Shown: one piece after another, positions 50,590-59,244 of the stretch
Position numbering within the stretch: position 1 is the first letter of the stretch
Layout of the letters: each line of letters opens with the position of its first letter
Source: Pseudolabrys sp.
GTDB lineage: Bacteria > Pseudomonadota > Alphaproteobacteria > Rhizobiales > Xanthobacteraceae
DNA length: 64,000 nucleotides
NCBI GenBank assembly: GCA_019635575.1
Contig: JAHBZF010000004.1
Span: forward strand, 1 to 64,000
Direction of reading: 5' to 3'
The notes under the pieces: model-generated
What the model saw: only the letters and a program-made list of their open reading frames with translations
Told to the model about the DNA's origin: nothing
Database searches by the model: none
Made by a program: the position numbers and the translations under genes

Positions 50590-52173
50590 ATGACATCGCC
50601 CGTCCCGCATCCCACGCTCACCGCGACGCTTTATCCGACCGTCGTCGACATGTTGCACGCGGCGGCGGATGCCGCGCCGGATCGCGTCGCGCTGATCCAA
50701 GGTGGACCTGACGCACGGCGGTTGACTTATCGCCAGTATCGCAACGCCGTTGTCGGCCTTGCCGGGTTCCTCGATCCCGCCGTTGTCGGGCAAAGGCAGG
50801 GGCAAGGGCGAGTGGCGACCGTGTTGCCCAATTCCATCGCCGCGTGCGTCACGACCTTTGCGGTGTTCGCCGCCGGCGCGCAACTGGTGCCGCTCAATCC
50901 GCTCTACACGCCGCGTGAATTGTCGCTCGTTCTGGACGATGCCGACGTCTCGGTGCTGATCGCCGACGCGTCGACGCTGGCGCAGTTACGCGACACGCCG
51001 GCGCTGGCGCGCATCCCGCGCGTCATCACGCTGGACGAGATCGAAGCGAGGCTGCCGGGTTGGGCTGCGGCGGTACCCGCTGCTTTGCCGCGTCCGACGC
51101 CGGATCAGCCCGGTCTTTTGCAATATACCGGCGGCACCACCGGCCGCGCCAAGGGCGTCAATCTCACCCACCGCGCCATGGCGACCAATATCGCGCAGCG
51201 CGAGACGCTGCTGCCGTCGCGCATGGACGCGGAGCGGCTGCTGTGCGCGATGCCGATCTTCCATTCCTACGGCATGACCATGGGCCTGTTTCTCACGGCT
51301 TATGCGCGCGGCACCTTGGTGCTGATGGCGAAATTTCAGCGCGACGCGGTGTTTGACCTGATCGCGGCGGAGCGGATCACGACCTTCCCGGCGAGCCCGA
51401 CGATTCTCACCGGGCTGATCGCGCATGAGCGTTTCGCGACGGCGAACCTGTCGTCGCTGACGCGCTGCTATTCCGGCTCGGCGCCGCTCGCCAAGGCCAC
51501 CATCGACGACTGGATGGCGCGCACCGGCGCGCCGATCTTCGAGGGCTACGGCCAGACCGAGGCCGGACCGATCCTCACCTACAACACGGTCGGCCGCACG
51601 CGGCTCGGTTCGGTTGGCGTCACGCTGCCGCTCACCGAAATCGAGATCGTCGATACGCAGGACGGCAGCACGGTATTGCCGGTCGGCGAGCGCGGCGAAA
51701 TCCGCGCGCGCGGGCCGCAGATCATGACCGGCTATCGCAATCTGCCGGAGGAGACGCGGCAGACCTTGCGCGACGGCTGGCTGCACACCGGCGACATCGG
51801 TGAGTTCGACACCGACGGCTATCTGTTCATCCGCGACCGGCTCAAGGATCTGGTGCTGGTCGGCGGCTACAATGTCTATCCGCGCGAGATCGACGACGTG
51901 CTGCTGGCGCATCCGGCGGTGGCGGATGCGGCGTCGGTCGGCGTGCCGGATGCGTTTCGCGGCGAGGTGGTGCGCGCCTTCGTGGTGCTGCGCGACAACG
52001 CACGCGCTGATGAGGGCGAGATCCTCGCGCATTGCCGCGCCAATCTCGCCGCCTACAAGGTGCCGGTGTCGGTGAGCTTCGTGACGGCGCTGCCGAAAAC
52101 CGGCGTCAACAAGACCGACCGCAAGGCGCTGCGCGCGATCGCGCGCAACGGCTCCGAAGGAACAATAGCATGA
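50590..52173 (+). CDS. AMP-dependent acyl-CoA ligase (long-chain/aryl type)
   Basis: The product has 527 residues. The ATP motif is LLQYTGGTTGRAKGVNLTHR, the central segment FEGYGQTEAGPILTYNTVGR, then LHTGDIGEFDTDGYLFIRDR and VLVGGYNVYPREIDDVLLAH. The catalytic lysine is in LPKTGVNKTDRKAL. It activates a fatty or aryl acid as CoA thioester. It starts 7 bp after MaoC and the amidase start overlaps its stop (ATGA), so it is in the middle of the operon. The substrate is unknown. Confidence 0.93.
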   Translation: MTSPVPHPTLTATLYPTVVDMLHAAADAAPDRVALIQGGPDARRLTYRQYRNAVVGLAGFLDPAVVGQRQGQGRVATVLPNSIAACVTTFAVFAAGAQLVPLNPLYTPRELSLVLDDADVSVLIADASTLAQLRDTPALARIPRVITLDEIEARLPGWAAAVPAALPRPTPDQPGLLQYTGGTTGRAKGVNLTHRAMATNIAQRETLLPSRMDAERLLCAMPIFHSYGMTMGLFLTAYARGTLVLMAKFQRDAVFDLIAAERITTFPASPTILTGLIAHERFATANLSSLTRCYSGSAPLAKATIDDWMARTGAPIFEGYGQTEAGPILTYNTVGRTRLGSVGVTLPLTEIEIVDTQDGSTVLPVGERGEIRARGPQIMTGYRNLPEETRQTLRDGWLHTGDIGEFDTDGYLFIRDRLKDLVLVGGYNVYPREIDDVLLAHPAVADAASVGVPDAFRGEVVRAFVVLRDNARADEGEILAHCRANLAAYKVPVSVSFVTALPKTGVNKTDRKALRAIARNGSEGTIA

Positions 52174-53567
52174 ACGAGTATTGGCGTTGGAGCGCGCACG
52201 AAACCGCCGCGGCGGTGGCACGACGCGATGTTTCGGTGCGCGAGGTGGTGCAGGCTGCGCTCGACCGGCTCGCGGCCGTCAATCCGGCGCTCAATGCGGT
52301 GCCGATCGTGCTGGCCGACGAGGCGTTGCGTGAGGCCGATGCCGCCGATCGGCGCATCGCTGTCGGTGAATCCCTGCCGCCGTTGCACGGCGTGCCTGTG
52401 ACGGTGAAAAGCAATGTCGACCAGCGCGGCTGCGCCACCTCGAACGGCATTCCCGCGTTCAGGGATGTGATCGCGGCGGACGACAGCCCGGTGGTTGCCA
52501 ATCTGCGCCGCGCCGGTGCGATCATCATCGGTCGCACCAATGTGCCGGAGCTGTCGGTGCGCTGGTTCACCGACAATCCGCTGCACGGCACGACCTATAG
52601 TCCGTGGGATCGCGGCGTGACGCCGGGCGGCTCGACCGGTGGCGGCGCGGTGGCGGTGGCGACCGGCATCGGCGCGCTGGCGCATGGCAGCGACAGCGCC
52701 GGCTCGGTGCGCTATCCCGCTTATGCCTGCGGTGTAGTCGGCTTCAAGCCGTCGGCCGGCCGCATTCCGTCTTACGACGCGACGGCGCGCGGCGATCGGC
52801 CGTTCCCGTCGCAGATCGTCGCGGTGCATGGCGTGCTGGCGCGCAGCGTGGACGATGCGTGGCGCGGCCTCGCGGCGATGAGCGTGGGCGATGCGCGCGA
52901 TCCGTGGTGGGTGCCCGCGCCGCTTGACGGTCCGGCGAGCGGCCGCAGCCGCCCGCGCATCGCGGTCATCACCGGCACGGGGCATGGGGCAAGCGCCGGT
53001 CCGCGCGATGCGGTCGCCGCCGCGTCACACTGGCTCGCCGGTGACGGCTGCGATGTGGAGGAGGCGGCACCCCCGCATTTCGAGGAAGCCTGCGACCTGT
53101 GGCTCAAGATCGTCTTGACCTCGAACCGGCTGCGGTTCGGCGCCATCGAGCAGATCGGCAGCGAGCGCATCATCCGCGCGATCAAGGGCATGCTCGATGC
53201 CACGGCGCCGCTCGATGTGGCCGGTTTCCTCGGGGCGCTGGCGCGGCGCGACACCATCGCCCGCGCCTGGCAGGTGTTCTTCGAGGATTATGACGCGCTG
53301 TTGCTGCCGGTGTCGTATCGCGAGCCGTTCCCGCTCGATCTCGATCAGCAGGACGGCGCGATGCCCGGCGTCATGGCGGCGCAGATGCCGCTCCTGGCCG
53401 CGTCGATCCTCGGCCTGCCGGCCATGTCGGTGCCGACCGGCCTCCTCGACGGCGTGCCGACCGGCGTGCAGATCGTGAGCGCCCGCTTCCGCGAGGACCG
53501 CTGCCGCATGGTCGCGGCGCGGATCGAGCGCCATGCGCCGCCACTGACGCCGCACACGCCGGGATAA
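52170..53567 (+). CDS. Amidase signature family hydrolase
   Basis: The product has 465 residues. Triad residues are Lys80 in HGVPVTVKSNVDQRG, Ser155 in TPGGSTGGGAVAV and nucleophile Ser179 in HGSDSAGSVRYPAYACG. Thr follows the first Ser where Ser is more common, a tolerated change. It hydrolyses an amide, perhaps the substrate imported by the ABC system of the operon. Start ATG at 52170 overlaps the ligase stop; an open frame from 52032 lies over the ligase in another frame. It is the last gene before a terminator. Confidence 0.92.
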   Translation: MNEYWRWSAHETAAAVARRDVSVREVVQAALDRLAAVNPALNAVPIVLADEALREADAADRRIAVGESLPPLHGVPVTVKSNVDQRGCATSNGIPAFRDVIAADDSPVVANLRRAGAIIIGRTNVPELSVRWFTDNPLHGTTYSPWDRGVTPGGSTGGGAVAVATGIGALAHGSDSAGSVRYPAYACGVVGFKPSAGRIPSYDATARGDRPFPSQIVAVHGVLARSVDDAWRGLAAMSVGDARDPWWVPAPLDGPASGRSRPRIAVITGTGHGASAGPRDAVAAASHWLAGDGCDVEEAAPPHFEEACDLWLKIVLTSNRLRFGAIEQIGSERIIRAIKGMLDATAPLDVAGFLGALARRDTIARAWQVFFEDYDALLLPVSYREPFPLDLDQQDGAMPGVMAAQMPLLAASILGLPAMSVPTGLLDGVPTGVQIVSARFREDRCRMVAARIERHAPPLTPHTPG

Positions 53568-53603
53568 GGTGATATCCGGGGACCGTTCCCAGGCCCGATC
53601 GGC

Positions 53604-53625
53604 AAGCCCGCCGGTCGGGCTTTTT
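53604..53625 (+). terminator. Rho-independent terminator after the amidase
   Basis: AAGCCCG (53604-53610) and CGGGCTT (53616-53622) form a perfect stem with 5-nt loop CCGGT, followed by a run of T (53621-53625). It lies 36 bp after the amidase stop and ends the operon 45017-53567. Confidence 0.9.
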
Positions 53626-53669
53626 GCTGGCCGGGACAGGCCATTTCCCGCTATTCGAACCAAGCATAA

Positions 53670-53773
53670 CTGTATGGTCGATAGAAGGTCGCAATGGAAT
53701 AGCGCGGTTTTACCGCGCAAAATGACGCATTTGACATCGGAATAATTCAAAGATAAGCCATACAGCACTGTAT
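53670..53773 (+). promoter_or_regulatory. Promoter and palindromic operator of the second Liv operon
   Basis: TTGACA (53731-53736) is a consensus -35; the best -10 is GATAAG (53752-53757) with a short 15-bp spacer. ATACAG-CA-CTGTAT (53760-53773) is a perfect 6-bp dyad at the expected start of transcription. Its outer half CCATACAG recurs inverted as CTGTATGG at 53670-53677, 90 bp upstream, which could support looping. A GCGCGG-N5-CCGCGC hairpin (53702-53718) lies between. No regulator gene is adjacent, so the binding protein is unknown. Confidence 0.5.
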
Positions 53774-53816
53774 TGTAGCCGCGGCAACAAGCGGCCTTGC
53801 TCAAGGGGAGGATGGC

Positions 53817-54968
53817 ATGGTGGTTCGGTTCGCACGCGGCGCGGCTGTCTCGGCCGGACTGCTGCTGATGGCCGGTTTCGGCGCGGGATCTCCGGATGCA
53901 CGCGCGCAGGAGGTCACCATCGGCGTGACGCTCGGCGCCACCGGGCAGACGGCGTCGATCGGCATTCCGATGAAGCAGGGCGCCGAAGTGCTGCCGCAGA
54001 AGATCGGCGACGTCACCGTGCGTTACATCTTCCTCGATGACGGCGGCGATCCGGGCGTGGCGGTCAAGAACATGCGCCAGCTCACCGAACAGAATCAGGC
54101 CGACGTGATCCTCGGTTCCAGCTCGATCCCGTCCTGCACGGCCATGGCCGAGGTCGCGTTGCAGACCAAGACCCCGCAGATTTGTCTGAGCCCCTCGCGC
54201 ACCAACGCGTTCAGCTTCGCCATGGCGCAGCCGGCGGCGCTGATGGTCGAAGGCATGGTCGAGCACATGCACGCCAAGGGCTACAAGAACATCGGCTATA
54301 TCGGCTTCGCCGACAGCCTCGGCGAGCACAATCTCTCGTCGATGCAGAAGCTGATGGAGCCGCTCGGCATGAAGCTGGTCGCCAGCGAGCGCTACAACCG
54401 CACCGACACCAGCGTCACCGCACAGGTTCTCAAGATCGTCGCGGCGAAGCCGGACGCGATCTTCGTCAGCGCCTCGGGCACGCCGGCCGCCCTGCCGCAG
54501 CTCGAACTGGTGCAGCGCAACTACAAGGGCCAGGTCTATTTCCTGCACGGCGTCATCAACCGCGACTTCCTGCGCGTCGGCGGCAAGTCGCTGGAAGGCG
54601 TGATCGCCACCGCCGGCCCGTTCGCGGTCGCCGCCGAACTGCCTGACAGCAATCCGATCAAGGCCGAGGCGCTGAAGTTCACCAAGGTCTACAACGACAA
54701 GTTCGGCGCCAATTCGGTCAACACCTTCGCCGCCTATTCGTGGGATGCGTTCAAGGTGCTGTCGGCGGCGGTGCCGGTCGCGCTCAAGACCGCGAAGCCC
54801 GGCACGCCGGAATTCCGCGTCGCGCTGCGCGACGCCATGCAGAACAACCCGGATATTGTCGGCGCCAACGGCATCTATAAGATGACCGCGACCGACCATA
54901 ACGGCCTCGACAAGCGGGCGCGCGTGATGGTCACGGTCAAGGGTAACGCCTTCCATCCGCTGCCTTAA
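53817..54968 (+). CDS. Branched-chain-type ABC substrate-binding protein (LivK type)
   Basis: The product has 383 residues. The signal segment is VSAGLLLMAGFGAGSPDARA before QEVTIGVT. The type I fold is shown by TLGATGQTASIGIPMKQGAE, YIFLDDGGDPGVAVKNMRQL and DVILGSSSIPSCTAMAEVAL. Start ATG at 53817 follows GGGGAG. It is the receptor for the LivH, LivM-LivG and LivF proteins that follow. The wording of the pocket region gives no ligand, but the operon is not linked to catabolic enzymes. Confidence 0.93.
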   Translation: MVVRFARGAAVSAGLLLMAGFGAGSPDARAQEVTIGVTLGATGQTASIGIPMKQGAEVLPQKIGDVTVRYIFLDDGGDPGVAVKNMRQLTEQNQADVILGSSSIPSCTAMAEVALQTKTPQICLSPSRTNAFSFAMAQPAALMVEGMVEHMHAKGYKNIGYIGFADSLGEHNLSSMQKLMEPLGMKLVASERYNRTDTSVTAQVLKIVAAKPDAIFVSASGTPAALPQLELVQRNYKGQVYFLHGVINRDFLRVGGKSLEGVIATAGPFAVAAELPDSNPIKAEALKFTKVYNDKFGANSVNTFAAYSWDAFKVLSAAVPVALKTAKPGTPEFRVALRDAMQNNPDIVGANGIYKMTATDHNGLDKRARVMVTVKGNAFHPLP

Positions 54969-55001
54969 GCGAAACGCCGCTCTCCCGCAGGCGCGCACAG
55001 C

Positions 55002-56045
55002 ATGACGTGGGATATCGCGCTGATCCTCGCCGAGGACGGCATCCTCACCGGGGCGATCTATGCGCTGCTGGCGCTCGCCTCGGTGCTGGTGTTCGCGACC
55101 ACCCGCATCATCTTCGTGCCGCAGGGAGAGTTCGTCACCTTCGGCGCGCTGACGCTGGCTGCGTTCCAGCTCGGCCAGACGCCGAACATCATCTATCTGG
55201 TCGGCCTGCTGGCTGCGATCGTCTGCGTGATGGACGGCGTCGCCTTGGTGCGCGCCCGCCGCGTGCACCGCCTGCCGCACATGCTCGCGGTCAATGCGCT
55301 TCTTCCGGCGCTGGTCATCGCCGCCGCGATCTATTTCGGGCCGCGCAAGCCGGCGGCGCTGATCCAGATCCTGCTGACGATCGCACTGATCGTGCCGCTC
55401 GGTCCGTTCGTCTATCGCATCGCGTTCCAGCCGGTTGCCAACGCCTCGGTACGGCTCCTGTTCGTTATCGCCATCGCCGTGCATTTCGTACTGCAGGGCG
55501 CGGGGCTGCTGTTCTTCGGACCGGAAGGCTTCCGCGTCGATCCGCTGATCGACGGGCAACTGACGTTCGGCACGATGACCGTCAGCAGCCAGGCGCTGCT
55601 GATCGTCGGCACCGGCATCGCCTTCGCGATCCTGCTTTATCTGCTGTTTGAATTCACCGTGCTCGGCAAGGCGCTGCGCGCCACGGCGGTCAACCGCCTC
55701 GGCGCGCGTATCGTCGGCATCAGCTATCCCATGGTCGGCAAGCTCTGCCTTGCGCTCGCGGCTTTGATCGGCGTCATTTCCGGTATCCTCGCCGGCGGCT
55801 TGACGACGATTTATTACGACTCCGGCTTCATCATCGGCCTGAAGGCGTTCGTCGGCGCGATCCTCGGCAACATGATCAGCTATCCGTTGGCGATCGTCGG
55901 CGCGCTGCTGGTCGGCCTGATCGAATCCTTCGGTGCGTTCTATTCGAGCGCCTACAAGGAGGCGATCGTGTTCGCGCTGTTGATCCCGGCGCTGGTCTGG
56001 CTGTCGTTGCGCGCGGTGCCGGACGAGGAGCAGGAGGATCTATGA
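55002..56045 (+). CDS. livH: Branched-chain-type ABC permease LivH (long form)
   Basis: The product has 347 residues, about 55 more than usual LivH; the extra part is a charged and hydrophobic insertion after the second helix (ALVRARRVHRLPHMLAVNAL). The family opening is LTGAIYALLALASVLVFATT followed by RIIFVPQGEFVTFGALTL, and the end has MISYPLAIVGALLVGLIESF. It forms the membrane channel with the LivM half of the next protein, whose start overlaps its stop. Confidence 0.92.
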   Translation: MTWDIALILAEDGILTGAIYALLALASVLVFATTRIIFVPQGEFVTFGALTLAAFQLGQTPNIIYLVGLLAAIVCVMDGVALVRARRVHRLPHMLAVNALLPALVIAAAIYFGPRKPAALIQILLTIALIVPLGPFVYRIAFQPVANASVRLLFVIAIAVHFVLQGAGLLFFGPEGFRVDPLIDGQLTFGTMTVSSQALLIVGTGIAFAILLYLLFEFTVLGKALRATAVNRLGARIVGISYPMVGKLCLALAALIGVISGILAGGLTTIYYDSGFIIGLKAFVGAILGNMISYPLAIVGALLVGLIESFGAFYSSAYKEAIVFALLIPALVWLSLRAVPDEEQEDL

Positions 56046-57802
56046 GCCGCCGGATCGCGCTCCTCATCGCCGTGCTCTGCGTCGCCCTCGCGCCGCTGCT
56101 GCTGTCGCCGTTCCATGTGACGGTCGCCAACTATATCGGCCTTGCCAGCCTGATCGTGCTCGGCCTCGTCCTGATCGGCGGTCACGGCGGGCTGATGTCG
56201 TTCGGTCAGGCGGCGTTTGCCGGCATCGGTGCCTACACCACGGCCTATCTCACCACGGCCTATCATGTGTCGCCGTGGCTCACCCTGCTGCTCGGTCTGG
56301 TGCTGACCCTGATCGCCGCCTTCGTGCTCGGCGTGCTGACCTTGCGGCTGTCGGGACACTATCTGCCGTTCGGTACGCTCGCCTGGAGCATCAGCCTTTA
56401 TTATGTGTTCGCCAATGTGGAGGCGCTCGGCCAGCACAGCGGGTTGTCGAACCTGCCGGTGCTGTCGATCGGGCCGATCAGCTTCGGTGAGAACTGGGCT
56501 TACTTCTATCTGATCTGGGCGGCGGTGCTGCTTGCGCTGATCAGCATCCAGAACATCCTGCAATCGCGCTTCGGTCGTGCGGTGCGCTCCGGCGGCCGCA
56601 ACACGCCGATGGCGGAAGCCTTCGGCATCGACACCGCCCGCGTGGGTTTGCAGATTTTCCTCTATGCGGCGCTGCTGGCGTCCTTGTCCGGCTGGCTTTA
56701 CGCGCATTTCCTGCGCTTCGTGAATCCGTCGCCGTTCGGGCTGGTGCCGAGCATCGAATATTTCTTCATGACCGTGATCGGCGGCGCGGTGAGCGTCTGG
56801 GGCGCCATCGCCGGCGCGACGATCTACACGTTGCTCAAGCAGGGCTTGCAGACGGTGACGCCGCTGCTGGTCGGCCAGACCGGCCAGTTCGAGATCATCG
56901 TGTTCGGCATCATGATCATCCTGCTGATGCAATATGCGCGCTCGGGCGTGGTGCCGACCATCGCCCGCCGCTTCACGCATCACGAGACGATCCCGGTGCC
57001 GCAGATCGCGGAACCGCTGCCGCGCCGCACGCGGCCCGCCGCCGGCGAGACGATGCTGACGCTCGAGGCGGTGCGCCGCCAGTTCGGCGGGCTCACCGCG
57101 GTCAACGACGTGTCGTTCGACATCAAGGCCGGCGAGATCGTCGCGCTGATCGGCCCGAACGGCGCCGGCAAGTCGACTTTGTTCAATGTCGTTACCGGCG
57201 TGCTCAAGCCGACGCGCGGCGACGTGCGCTTCCGCGGCGATGTGATCAGCGGATTGCGTTCGCGCGATATCCTCAAGCGCGGCATCGCCCGTACCTTCCA
57301 GCATGTGCTGCTGCGCCCGCATATGTCGGTTTTGGAGAACGTCGCGCTCGGCGCGCATGTGCGCGGCCGGCAAGGCATTGTCGCCGCCGCGCTGCGGCTC
57401 GACCGTGCCGAGGAAGGCCGGCTGTTGCGCGAGGCGGCGAATCAGATCGATCGCGTCGGGCTGTCGCAATGGCGCGACACGCCGGCGGAGAGTCTCGCGC
57501 TTGGCCAGCAGCGCATCGTCGAGATCGCGCGGGCGCTCGCGGCCGATCCGCTGCTGCTGCTGCTCGACGAGCCGGCCGCCGGCCTGCGCTACGAGGAAAA
57601 GCGCCAGCTTGCGGCGGTGCTGCGCGGCGTCCGCGATGACGGCGTGACGTTGCTGCTGGTCGAGCACGACATGGAATTCGTCATGGGGCTCGCCGACCGC
57701 ATCGTCGTGATGGAGTTCGGCCAGAAGATCGCCGAAGGCACGCCGGCCGAGATCCAGGCCAATCCCAAAGTGATCGAAGCCTATCTCGGGGGCGTCGAAT
57801 GA
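56042..57802 (+). CDS. Fused LivM permease-LivG ATPase
   Basis: The product has 586 residues. Residues 1 to about 310 are a LivM permease (VTVANYIGLASLIVLGLVLI, HGGLMSFGQAAFAGIGAY). Residues from about 340 are a LivG ATPase with GPNGAGKST, signature SLALGQQRIVEIARAL, Walker B LLLLDEPAAGL and H-loop LLVEHDMEFVMG. The joining piece is basic and proline-rich (ARRFTHHETIPVPQIAEPLP). Fusion of channel and ATPase fixes their stoichiometry. LivF begins in its stop codon (ATGA at 57799-57802). The other Liv operon here has a different fusion, LivG-LivF. Confidence 0.94.
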   Translation: MSRRIALLIAVLCVALAPLLLSPFHVTVANYIGLASLIVLGLVLIGGHGGLMSFGQAAFAGIGAYTTAYLTTAYHVSPWLTLLLGLVLTLIAAFVLGVLTLRLSGHYLPFGTLAWSISLYYVFANVEALGQHSGLSNLPVLSIGPISFGENWAYFYLIWAAVLLALISIQNILQSRFGRAVRSGGRNTPMAEAFGIDTARVGLQIFLYAALLASLSGWLYAHFLRFVNPSPFGLVPSIEYFFMTVIGGAVSVWGAIAGATIYTLLKQGLQTVTPLLVGQTGQFEIIVFGIMIILLMQYARSGVVPTIARRFTHHETIPVPQIAEPLPRRTRPAAGETMLTLEAVRRQFGGLTAVNDVSFDIKAGEIVALIGPNGAGKSTLFNVVTGVLKPTRGDVRFRGDVISGLRSRDILKRGIARTFQHVLLRPHMSVLENVALGAHVRGRQGIVAAALRLDRAEEGRLLREAANQIDRVGLSQWRDTPAESLALGQQRIVEIARALAADPLLLLLDEPAAGLRYEEKRQLAAVLRGVRDDGVTLLLVEHDMEFVMGLADRIVVMEFGQKIAEGTPAEIQANPKVIEAYLGGVE

Positions 57803-58524
57803 CCGTCGCGCTGCGAGCCTCCGGTCTGTCGGTGTCATACGGCAAGGTGCTGGCGCTCACCGATGCGTCGATCACGTTGAAGGAGGGCTCGATCGTCTCG
57901 GTGATCGGCCCGAACGGCGCCGGGAAAACGACCATGCTGGCGGCGTTGATGGGCCTGCATCCCTCGCGTGGCGACGTGCACTATTACGGTCGCTCGCTCG
58001 CCACCGATACGGTGGAGGAGCGGGTTGGGCAGGGGCTGTGCCTCGTGCCGGAGCGTCGCGAACTGTTCGGCGATCTCAACTGTCGCGACAATCTGCTGCT
58101 CGGCGCGTTCAGCCGCTGGCGCAAGGGCGAGCGGCAATTTTCCGAGTCCTATGACGAGGTCTATCGTCGCTTTCCCCGCCTCAAGGAGCGCGCGACGCAG
58201 GAAGCGAGCACCTTGTCCGGCGGCGAGCGGCAGATGCTGGCGATCGGCCGCGCGATGATGGCGCGGCCCAAGGTGTTGATGTTGGACGAGCCGTCGCTCG
58301 GCCTCGCGCCGTTCATGGTGCGCGAGATCTTCCGCATCATCACGGCGCTGCGCGAGACTGGCGTGTCGATCCTGCTGGTGGAGCAGAACGCGCGCGCCGC
58401 GCTCGCGGTGGCGGATTACGGCTATGTGCTGGAGAACGGCGCGGTGACTTTGGAAGGCCCGACCTCGGACCTCGCCAGCAACAGCCGCGTGATCGACACC
58501 TATCTCGGCCGCACCGCGCGGTGA
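57799..58524 (+). CDS. livF: Branched-chain-type ABC ATPase LivF
   Basis: The product has 241 residues. Walker A is GPNGAGKTT, then LVPERRELFGDLNCRDNLLL (LivF-type, with VPERRxxF), signature LSGGERQMLAIGRAM, Walker B VLMLDEPSLGLAPFM and LLVEQNARAALAVAD. It is the second ATPase of the importer and the last gene of the operon, which ends 10 bp before the convergent L,D-transpeptidase gene. Confidence 0.95.
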   Translation: MTVALRASGLSVSYGKVLALTDASITLKEGSIVSVIGPNGAGKTTMLAALMGLHPSRGDVHYYGRSLATDTVEERVGQGLCLVPERRELFGDLNCRDNLLLGAFSRWRKGERQFSESYDEVYRRFPRLKERATQEASTLSGGERQMLAIGRAMMARPKVLMLDEPSLGLAPFMVREIFRIITALRETGVSILLVEQNARAALAVADYGYVLENGAVTLEGPTSDLASNSRVIDTYLGRTAR

Positions 58525-58534
58525 AACGCCGCTC

Positions 58535-59143
58535 TTACAGCGACGGCTGATGCCGGATGATCACCTTGGTGCCGACATTGACCCGTTCGTAGAGGTCGAT
58601 GACGTCGTCGTTCACCAGCCGGAAGCAGCCTGACGAGACGGCGCTGCCGATGGTCTGCGGCTGGTTGGTGCCGTGGATGCGGTACACCGTGGTGCCGAGA
58701 TACATGGCGCGCGCGCCCATCGGGTTGCCGGGGCCGCCGGCCATGAAGCGCGGCAGGTAAGGCTGGCGCGCGATCATCTCGGACGGCGGGGTCCAGTCCG
58801 GCCATTCCGCCTTGCGCGTGATCTTGACGAGGCCGGCCCAGGTGAAGCCCTCGCGGCCGACGCCGATGCCGTAGCGCATCGCGCGCGTCGGCGACTGGAT
58901 CAGATAGAGAAAGCGCGTCTCGGTATCGACGATGATCGTGCCCGGCGCTTCGGTGTTGCGGAAGAACACCGGCTGACGGCGATAGGCAGGATCGAGCCCT
59001 TCCTCGCCGTCGGGCGCCATGAGGCCCGGCTGATCGTCGATCTGCATTTCGCCCTGGCGGTATTGCGCCTCTGCGCGGACCGGCGCGAAAGCGGAGACGG
59101 TGACGATCGAAGCGAGCAGCAGGGCAGTTACAGACGGGCGCAT
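58535..59143 (-). CDS. L,D-transpeptidase (YkuD/ErfK family)
   Basis: The product has 202 residues. A signal peptide (ALLLASIVTVSAFAPVRAEA) sends it to the periplasm. The catalytic motif is HGTNQPQTIGSAVSSGCFRL with the nucleophilic Cys, preceded by the usual GGPGNPMGARAMYLG segment. It forms 3-3 cross-links in peptidoglycan or attaches proteins to it. It is of housekeeping type and unrelated to the catabolic neighbours. Confidence 0.94.
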   Translation of the reverse strand: MRPSVTALLLASIVTVSAFAPVRAEAQYRQGEMQIDDQPGLMAPDGEEGLDPAYRRQPVFFRNTEAPGTIIVDTETRFLYLIQSPTRAMRYGIGVGREGFTWAGLVKITRKAEWPDWTPPSEMIARQPYLPRFMAGGPGNPMGARAMYLGTTVYRIHGTNQPQTIGSAVSSGCFRLVNDDVIDLYERVNVGTKVIIRHQPSL

Positions 59144-59244
59144 GAGGTTATTCCAGCCGGAGCCGGTTTATTCTCACTTAACGCCGCCGGATTTGGCAAC
59201 CGCAGAAACGGCACGGGAATACCAGCATTGCCCTCAAGGACAGC

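Noticed and set aside
53025..55559. Open frame of 844 codons on the minus strand
   Set aside because: It lies antisense to the amidase and livK genes, is rich in Arg, His and Asp in a composition typical of antisense frames of GC-rich DNA, and has no family signature.
55952..57838. Open frame of 628 codons on the minus strand
   Set aside because: Antisense to the LivM-LivG fusion; no ribosome binding site or recognised domain.
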